Origin: an uncultured Oscillospiraceae bacterium
GTDB lineage: Bacteria > Bacillota > Clostridia > Oscillospirales > Oscillospiraceae
DNA: 27,129 nucleotides
NCBI GenBank assembly: GCA_934597175.1
Contig: CAKTQR010000032.1
Coordinates: 1-27,129 of the forward strand
Reading direction: 5' to 3'
Both the position numbers and the translations under genes were made by a program. The notes under the pieces are model-generated. The model was given only the letters and a program-made list of their open reading frames with translations, was not told where the DNA came from and did not search any database. Below are positions 21,584 to 27,129 of this stretch, one piece after another. Every line of letters begins with the position of its first letter. Position 1 is the first letter of the stretch.

Positions 21584-22198
21584 TTAGAATTTCGTCATCG
21601 CCTCACGGCAATAGTGGTTAAAGCGGCGCTCCCGCTCAAGAGTGGAGCTGTCCATGTGGCCGGGGTAGACCTCATAGTCGCCCGGGAGAGCGCACAGGCG
21701 CTTGAGCGACGCCATTTCCATGCGCATGCTGCCGCCGGGAAGATCTGTCCTGCCGCAGCTTCCTCTAAACAGCGTGTCGCCCGTGAACAGCGCATTGCCG
21801 CAGATAAGGCACACGCCGCCCGGGGTGTGACCCGGGGTCGCAAGCACCTTGAACTCAAGCCCCGCTGCGGTTACGACATCGCCCTCGTCGTAATACTTGC
21901 CGCCCTCGGGCATTTTGAACTTCATGCCGCTCATGCCGGGCTCGTAGCCCTCGTCACGGGGGTTAATGTACATTTCGCAGCCGGTCTGCTCCATTATCTC
22001 CTTGACCGCACCCACATGGTCATAGTGCCCGTGGGTGAGCAGGATGGCGCAGCATTTGAGTCTGTTTTCCTCGATGTAATCCAAAATGGTGTTGCTCTCG
22101 TCGCCGGGATCGATGACCACGCACTCAAGACGCTGCTCGTTTACGACGACATAGCAGTTTGTTTCAAGCTGGCCTACCGGCAGTGTTTTTATATTCAT
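21584..22198 (-). CDS. MBL-fold metallo-hydrolase (glyoxalase II-like)
   Basis: This 204-residue metallo-beta-lactamase-fold hydrolase has the two-metal motif THGHYDH (H56, H58, D60, H61). TPGHTPGGVCL contributes the next histidine and FTGDTLFRGSCGRTDLP the bridging aspartate; YPGHMDSST supplies the last histidine. This pattern matches the YcbL/glyoxalase II-like group that often sits beside dtd and rel in clostridia. The physiological substrate is not established; a thioester such as S-lactoylglutathione or a bacillithiol analogue is possible. TTG at 22204 is in frame, but the ATG at 22198 has AGGGAG 7 nt upstream and lies 2 bp after dtd. Confidence 0.9.
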   Translation of the reverse strand: MNIKTLPVGQLETNCYVVVNEQRLECVVIDPGDESNTILDYIEENRLKCCAILLTHGHYDHVGAVKEIMEQTGCEMYINPRDEGYEPGMSGMKFKMPEGGKYYDEGDVVTAAGLEFKVLATPGHTPGGVCLICGNALFTGDTLFRGSCGRTDLPGGSMRMEMASLKRLCALPGDYEVYPGHMDSSTLERERRFNHYCREAMTKF

Positions 22199-22200
22199 GC

Positions 22201-22644
22201 TCAAAGCTCCCTTGTATCAAGAATTATTGTAACAGGTCCGTCGTTAACAGACTCCACCTTCATTTCAGCGCCGAACTCGCCCGTTCCGACCTTAAAGCCC
22301 CGCTCACGGCACAGGGCGATGACCTTTTCGTACAGCGGTATCGCTTTCTCGGGGCGTGCCGCCTTGGAAAAGCCCGGGCGGCGTGATTTGCAGTCGGCAA
22401 AGAGCGTGAACTGGCTGATTATCAAAAGCTCCGCCCCCGCATACGAGGGATTGACATTCATTTTGCCTGCCTCGTCCTCGAAAATTCTAAGCCCGCATAT
22501 CTTGTCGGCGATCTTCTCGGCCTGCGCCTCGGTGTCGTCCTCGTGGACGCCCAGCAGGATGAGAAAGCCCTTGCCGATGCTGCCCTTTACCTTGCCGCCT
22601 ATCGAGACGGATGCACTGTCGACTCTCGTTAAAACAGCTCTCAT
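22201..22644 (-). CDS. dtd: D-aminoacyl-tRNA deacylase
   Basis: This 147-residue enzyme removes D-amino acids (and mischarged glycine) from tRNA, protecting translation. The defining motifs are present: SQFTLFAD in the middle, and NDGPVT near the C-terminus carrying the cross-subunit Gly-Pro. MRAVLTRVDSASV is the usual start. The ATG overlaps the rel stop (ATGA), and its GGAGG ribosome site lies in the last rel codons. Confidence 0.95.
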   Translation of the reverse strand: MRAVLTRVDSASVSIGGKVKGSIGKGFLILLGVHEDDTEAQAEKIADKICGLRIFEDEAGKMNVNPSYAGAELLIISQFTLFADCKSRRPGFSKAARPEKAIPLYEKVIALCRERGFKVGTGEFGAEMKVESVNDGPVTIILDTREL

Positions 22645-24890
22645 CGTTTACCTCCGTTTCTGTTTACCTCGACCACTCCGCTGATAGCCTGAAGCCTGTT
22701 GATGACCGTTTTGAGCTCATCAAGTCCCTTGGTCTCCAGCGTAATGACAACGATGCTCTTGTCGCCCGTGTCACGGGCATTTATCGAGCGCACCTTGGTG
22801 TTGAGTGCGTTCATGACGGTGGCGATATCCATAACAAGGCCGCCGCGCTCCCGTGATACCACGGTAAGCGTCGTCGTGTACGACTCGTGTATCTCATCAG
22901 CCCAGCTGACATTGAGCCAGCGCCCCTCGTCCTCGGGACGCTCGGCACGCCGCCGTGCGTTTTCGCAGTCGGTGCGGTGGATAGACACGCCCTGACCACG
23001 GGTTATAAAGCCGATTATATCGTCGCCCGGGACAGGCGTGCAGCAGCGGGAGAACTTGATAAGGCAATTATCAAGACCCTCGACCAGAACGCCGTGCACG
23101 GGCTTGACCGCCTTCTTCGCCAGCTGCTCACGACGCTCGGCAGCCTCGGTGACCTTGTCGAGCACCGTGCGCTTGTCGACGGCGTGCTGCTGGCGGGCGA
23201 GCTCGTCCTTTATGCGGTTGACCGCCCTTGTCGCCGCCATGCCGCCGTAGCCGATGGCGGCATACATCTCGTCGAGCGAGGTGTACGACACCTTTTTAAG
23301 CAGCTGCGGCAGGATATCCTCGCCGGTGATATCCTCCATGCGCAGGCCCTTGTTGCGAAGCTCCGCCTCGAACATTTCCTTGCCTCGGGCGATATTCTCC
23401 TCCCGGCGCTCTTTTTTAAACCACTGCTTTATCTTCGTTCTGGCAGAGCCGCTTTTTGCGATGTTCAGCCAGTCACGGCTCGGGCCGGGGGCGTTTTTGG
23501 CCGTGCGCACCTCGACGATATCGCCGTTTTGCAGCACATGGTCAAAGGTCACGATGCGGCCGTTTACCGATGCGCCGACCATGCTGTTGCCGACGGCGGA
23601 GTGGATAGAATACGCAAAATCGATAGGCGTTGCACCGGCGGGCAGGTTTATGACATCGCCCTTGGGCGAGAACACGAACACCTCGTCGGCAAACATGTCT
23701 ATCTTGAGATTGTGGAAAAAGTCCGTTGCGTCGGACTCCTGCTGGCTTTCCAGAAGCCGGCGCACCCAGGCGAATTTCTCCTCGTCGCCGGTCTTGACGC
23801 CGCTGTCGCCTATCTTATACTTCCAGTGCGCAGCGATGCCGTATTCGGCGGTGCGGTGCATTTCCCAGGTCCTTATCTGCACCTCGAACGGAATGCCCTG
23901 CGAGCCGATGACGGTCGTGTGCACGCTCTGATACATGTTGGGCTTGGGCGTTGAGATGTAGTCCTTGAATCTGCCGGGTACGGGCTTGAACATATCGTGG
24001 ATGATGCCGAGCACATTGTAGCAATCGGGTATGGTGTCCACGATGACCCGGAAGGCGCACAGGTCAAAAATGCCGTTTATATCGAGTTTTTGGGCGTACA
24101 TTTTGCGGTAGATGCTGTAGATATGCTTAATGCGGCTGTAGACGGAGGCGTGCATCCCGTCCTCCTCGAGGCGGCGCTTTATCTTCCCCTCGACATCGTT
24201 CATGAACGCTTCGAGGATCGGCATGCGCTCCTGCAGGGTCTGCATTATCTCGTTGTATCCTGCGGGGTCAAGGTACATGAGCGCCAGGTCCTCAAGCTCC
24301 CACTTTGCCCTCTGCATACCCAAGCGGTGCGCAATGGGGGCATAGATCTCCATCGTCTCGAGCGACTTTATGCGCTGCTTTTCCTCGGTCTGATATGCCA
24401 TGGTGCGCATATTGTGCAGGCGGTCGGCAATTTTGATAAGGATAACACGGATATCCTTCGCCATCGCCATCAGCATCTTGCGCAGATTTTCCATCTGCTC
24501 GTCTTCCTTGCTGGTGTACTGCACACGGGTCAGCTTCGTGACGCCCTCGACGATATTCGCAACCGGCTCGCCGAACTGGCGGGCGATATCGTGATGCGTA
24601 AGCTGCGTGTCTTCGATGACATCGTGCAAAAGCGCCGCAACGATGGAGTCCTCGTCAAGGCCCATGTCCACCGAGATATCCGCCGCCGCCACGCAATGCG
24701 TCACATACGGTGAGCCGTCCTTGCGCAGCTGGCCGGAGTGGGCAAGGCGAGCCATGTCGTAGGCAGCACGAATTCTGCCCATGTCCATCTCGACACCGCT
24801 GTTTTTTATCTTCTCCTCTAATGCGGCAAACATCTTGTCCGGGTCGAGGGGCTGTCTGTTTAAATTTACGGAGCTTTTATCTGCATCCAT
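22641..24890 (-). CDS. rel: Bifunctional (p)ppGpp synthetase/hydrolase (Rel)
   Basis: This 749-residue long RelA/SpoT homologue controls the stringent response. The HD hydrolase domain (about 45-195) is intact, with H65 in YVTHCVA, H89-D90 in LLHDVIEDT and KIADRLHNMRT. The synthetase domain (about 235-360) has CAFRVIVDT, RFKDYIS, YQSVHTTVIG and VQIRTWEMHRTAEYG. The RFKD motif, as opposed to the ExDD seen in mono-functional RelA, marks the bifunctional class. After these come TGS (VFVFSPKGDVINLP), the helical region, the zinc-finger-like CLIKFSRCCTPVPGD and a C-terminal ACT domain ending EVNRNGGKR. The ATG overlaps the recJ stop by one base and has only a weak GCGAG upstream, so translation may be coupled to recJ. 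Confidence 0.96.
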   Translation of the reverse strand: MDADKSSVNLNRQPLDPDKMFAALEEKIKNSGVEMDMGRIRAAYDMARLAHSGQLRKDGSPYVTHCVAAADISVDMGLDEDSIVAALLHDVIEDTQLTHHDIARQFGEPVANIVEGVTKLTRVQYTSKEDEQMENLRKMLMAMAKDIRVILIKIADRLHNMRTMAYQTEEKQRIKSLETMEIYAPIAHRLGMQRAKWELEDLALMYLDPAGYNEIMQTLQERMPILEAFMNDVEGKIKRRLEEDGMHASVYSRIKHIYSIYRKMYAQKLDINGIFDLCAFRVIVDTIPDCYNVLGIIHDMFKPVPGRFKDYISTPKPNMYQSVHTTVIGSQGIPFEVQIRTWEMHRTAEYGIAAHWKYKIGDSGVKTGDEEKFAWVRRLLESQQESDATDFFHNLKIDMFADEVFVFSPKGDVINLPAGATPIDFAYSIHSAVGNSMVGASVNGRIVTFDHVLQNGDIVEVRTAKNAPGPSRDWLNIAKSGSARTKIKQWFKKERREENIARGKEMFEAELRNKGLRMEDITGEDILPQLLKKVSYTSLDEMYAAIGYGGMAATRAVNRIKDELARQQHAVDKRTVLDKVTEAAERREQLAKKAVKPVHGVLVEGLDNCLIKFSRCCTPVPGDDIIGFITRGQGVSIHRTDCENARRRAERPEDEGRWLNVSWADEIHESYTTTLTVVSRERGGLVMDIATVMNALNTKVRSINARDTGDKSIVVITLETKGLDELKTVINRLQAISGVVEVNRNGGKR

Positions 24891-26911
24891 TATTTAAATC
24901 TCGCTTTCAGGCTTTTGATTATTGTCGAATCTTCCAAATTCACCTTTGCGCTGCCGGATACCATCCTTGCGCCGAACACGCTGTCCGGCCGCAGCTTGTG
25001 CAGTAGTCCCAGCTCACACAGGGCAAGCACGCATATGCAAAACCGCTCCGGCTCAAGATTTCTCGGGCACTGGCGCAAAAGCCCGTCAAGGTCCGCTGCG
25101 ACCGAGCCGCCTGCGGCCTTAAGGCTGCGCCAGACCCGCACGAACGCCTCACGGTCGGGGATAAACGCCACTGCCTCGCTCTCGGGAAGCTTTTTGCCCG
25201 CTTCAAGCATCCAGCGGCACAGCGGTCTCGGGTCGTGCCTGCGCACCGCCGTGACCTGAAGCTGCACCGAGCTTCTGAAGCGGAACTCGTTTATCTGCGG
25301 CGTAAACGCAAGGTCGATGCGATCGCCGACATTTACGCCCAAGTCGCTTTCCGTGTGCGAGAAAAACACGCACTCAAAGCCCACGCCGCCGAAGCTCACA
25401 CTCAGGCGCAGGTGCTTGCCGCCGCCGATGGGCGTTACACGGTCGAGCTTTGCGCTTTGGATGCACATGAGCGGCTTGGGGTTGCCGCTGCCGTAGGGCT
25501 CGAGCTGCTCAAGCGAACGCACACCGTCCATGTCGAGCGTTGCGGGGTCGGTTATCTCGATATCGCAGTTTAGGGTCGGCAGCTCTTCGGGCTTGTTGGC
25601 TCTATAGTAGCTGTCAAACGCCTCGCAGAAGTTTTTAAGGTTTTCACGGCGGATATTGAGTCCCGCCGCAAGCGCATGACCGCCGAAGCCCTCAAGATGC
25701 TCCGAGCATGCCGACAGTGCATCAAACAGGTTAAAGCCCGCATAGCTGCGGCACGAGCCCTTGCCCTTGTCGCCGTCGAGGCATATCATGACCGTCGGCA
25801 GCGAATACTGCTCGGCAAGCTTGGACGCCGCAATGCCGATAACGCCCTGATGCCAGTTCTCGCTGGCGAGGACTATCGGCGTTTCGGGCGCAGCGCCGGA
25901 CATCATTTTGGACGCATCATCCCAGATATCCGTCTCCAGCGCCTGACGGCGGCGGTTTAGCTCGCACAGCTCGTTGGCAAGGCGAGCCGCCTCAGCCTTG
26001 TCCTCGGTCATGAGCAGTCTTCCCGCAATGGATACGCAGCCGAGCCTGCCTGCGGCATTGAGCCTCGGCGCAAGCGAAAAGCCGATGGTCGAGGACGATA
26101 TCCTGCGGTCCTCTGCGCCCGACTCGTGCAGCAATGCCGCAATTCCCGGGCGCTTGGTGTTTTCGAGCATCGCAAGTCCCGTGCGCACGATGTAGCGATT
26201 CTCGCCCGTCAGCGGCACGACATCGGCGACCGTGCCTATCGCCGCAAGGTCGGCGTACTCCTTGATGACGGTGTCGCTCCTGCCCTCGACGGCACACACG
26301 AGCTTTAGCGCAACGCCCACGCCGGCAAGATCCTTGTTCGGGTAGCGGCACTGCTCCTGCTTGGGATCTATGACCGCCACGGCATCGGGGATGGTCTGCT
26401 CACGGCATTCGTGGTGGTCGGTGATGATGAGGTCAACGCCTATCTGCTTTGCAAACTCCGCCTCATTGGCGGCGGTGATGCCGCAGTCGACGCTGATAAT
26501 GAGGCTGACGCCCTTGTCCTTGAGCGACTGTATCGCCCCAGTGTTCAGCCCGTAGCCCTCCTCGATGCGGTCGGGGATGTACGGGTGGCAGTCAACGCCA
26601 CGGCTGCGCAGCCAGTCGGTCAGAAGGCAGGTCGAGGTTATTCCGTCGACATCGTAGTCGCCGTAAACTGCGACAGTCTCCTTGGTATCAAGCGCTGCTT
26701 TTATCCTTTCTACGGCCTTGTCCATGTCCTTCATGAGCATGGGGTCGCAGAGCGTCTCCGCCCCGCCGTGCAGAAATTTCTCCGCCGCAGCCGCCGTGTG
26801 TATCCCCCGCACATCGAGCATCGCCGCCAGCAGCGGGGTATAACCCGCCCTGCGCAGCTCACTGTTCGAGGTGCAGCCAATATTCGTAATCTTCCATTTA
26901 CTGTAATTCAT
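24890..26911 (-). CDS. recJ: Single-stranded-DNA-specific 5'-3' exonuclease RecJ
   Basis: RecJ, 673 residues from the chosen start, degrades single-stranded DNA 5' to 3' in recombination and mismatch or base-excision repair. The DHH-phosphoesterase motifs are VYGDYDVDGITS (about 82-93), ISVDCGITA, TDHHE (164-168), SLAPRLNAAGRLG and the DHHA1 motif GFGGHALAAGL. An OB-type domain and a clostridial C-terminal extension follow. A longer frame reaches 26977, but its extra residues are A/T-rich and unlike the family. The ATG at 26911 (MNYSKWKI) is preferred, though its ribosome site is poor. A TATAAT on the minus strand (26936-26941) is well placed as a -10, but I see no good -35. First gene of the operon. 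Confidence 0.93.
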   Translation of the reverse strand: MNYSKWKITNIGCTSNSELRRAGYTPLLAAMLDVRGIHTAAAAEKFLHGGAETLCDPMLMKDMDKAVERIKAALDTKETVAVYGDYDVDGITSTCLLTDWLRSRGVDCHPYIPDRIEEGYGLNTGAIQSLKDKGVSLIISVDCGITAANEAEFAKQIGVDLIITDHHECREQTIPDAVAVIDPKQEQCRYPNKDLAGVGVALKLVCAVEGRSDTVIKEYADLAAIGTVADVVPLTGENRYIVRTGLAMLENTKRPGIAALLHESGAEDRRISSSTIGFSLAPRLNAAGRLGCVSIAGRLLMTEDKAEAARLANELCELNRRRQALETDIWDDASKMMSGAAPETPIVLASENWHQGVIGIAASKLAEQYSLPTVMICLDGDKGKGSCRSYAGFNLFDALSACSEHLEGFGGHALAAGLNIRRENLKNFCEAFDSYYRANKPEELPTLNCDIEITDPATLDMDGVRSLEQLEPYGSGNPKPLMCIQSAKLDRVTPIGGGKHLRLSVSFGGVGFECVFFSHTESDLGVNVGDRIDLAFTPQINEFRFRSSVQLQVTAVRRHDPRPLCRWMLEAGKKLPESEAVAFIPDREAFVRVWRSLKAAGGSVAADLDGLLRQCPRNLEPERFCICVLALCELGLLHKLRPDSVFGARMVSGSAKVNLEDSTIIKSLKARFK

Positions 26912-27004
26912 ATCCAAACACTTTTCAATATAAATATTATAATAGTATATGATATCAAAATTTACACTGATGTGCAAGGGCTATTCACAGCTTAGCTAAT
27001 ATTA

Positions 27005-27033
27005 TTGACAGAATAGCAATGCAATGTTAAAAT
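27005..27033 (+). promoter_or_regulatory. Promoter of tRNA-Leu
   Basis: A perfect TTGACA (27005-27010), a 17-bp spacer and TAAAAT (27028-27033) with TGT before it. The start of the tRNA is about 22 nt downstream of the -10. Confidence 0.75.
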
Positions 27034-27055
27034 ATTTGTCTGTAAAAGCGAATAT

Positions 27056-27129
27056 GCCGGTGTGGTGGAATGGTAGACACGGCGGACTTAAAATCCTCTG
27101 ATGCTTGCGTCGTGCCGGTTCGAGTCCGG
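27056..27129 (+). tRNA. tRNA-Leu (anticodon UAA), 3' end cut by the window edge
   Basis: GCCGGTG acceptor arm, TG, then the D arm (GTG and CAC) with GGTAGA in the loop. The anticodon arm has the loop CTTAAAA and TAA at 27089-27091. A class II variable arm (TGATG-CTTG-CGTCG) and a T arm (CCGG-TTCGAGT-CCGG) complete the visible part. The last bases of the T stem, the acceptor 3' strand and any CCA lie outside. The anticodon stem has a C28-U42 mismatch (27083 and 27097). Confidence 0.95.

Noticed and set aside
1..27129. CRISPR array, insertion sequence, prophage or toxin-antitoxin module
   Set aside because: No regularly spaced direct repeats, transposase, integrase or phage structural gene is seen. 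The only repeated material is the protein-level paralogue array and terminator palindromes.

Overview
This looks like chromosomal DNA of a spore-forming, anaerobic clostridium with moderately high GC, probably from the Oscillospirales/Ruminococcaceae side of the Firmicutes. That placement is inferred from four things: a full clostridial-order rnfCDGEAB operon, a SleB spore-cortex hydrolase, a RecJ-Rel-Dtd cluster, and strong AGGAGG ribosome sites with sigma-A-type promoters. No 16S sequence is present to fix the genus.

Layout. At 1-240 the minus strand carries two tandem strong promoters and a leader with boxA-like motifs that resembles the start of a ribosomal RNA operon running off the left edge. 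Next on the minus strand come a zinc-ribbon membrane protein and a fumarylacetoacetate-hydrolase-family enzyme (362-1715), sleB (1789-2457), and the six-gene Rnf ion-translocating ferredoxin:NAD oxidoreductase operon (2562-7577). A lone plus-strand family 2 glycosidase (7853-9541) follows. From 15057 leftward, uridine kinase, thymidine kinase and then five tandem paralogues of a two-helix membrane protein family I do not recognise (9584-13814) form one apparent operon. Divergent from it, purine nucleoside phosphorylase and a BMP-type nucleoside ABC transporter (binding lipoprotein, ATPase, two permeases) occupy 15192-21065. The final minus-strand operon is recJ, rel, dtd, an MBL hydrolase and a small membrane exporter-like protein (26911-21118). 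A tRNA-Leu(UAA) runs off the right edge.

How the parts work together. The centre is a nucleoside-salvage block: the BMP transporter imports nucleosides, DeoD phosphorolyses purine nucleosides, and Udk and Tdk phosphorylate pyrimidine nucleosides. The udk and deoD promoters lie back to back with their -35 boxes one base apart. Rnf couples ferredoxin oxidation to NAD reduction and ion pumping. Rel makes and degrades (p)ppGpp.

The part most likely to be undescribed is the five-gene paralogue array. All copies share an N-terminal MKNVFGY-like start and a C-terminal FPEYEL-containing domain, while the membrane-spanning middle has diverged. The first gene of the array is broken by a single extra A in an A5 run; restoring the frame recovers the full conserved C-terminus. 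In both this array and the rnf operon, genes packed tightly against the next gene end in a short charged tail whose codons spell the next gene's ribosome site.
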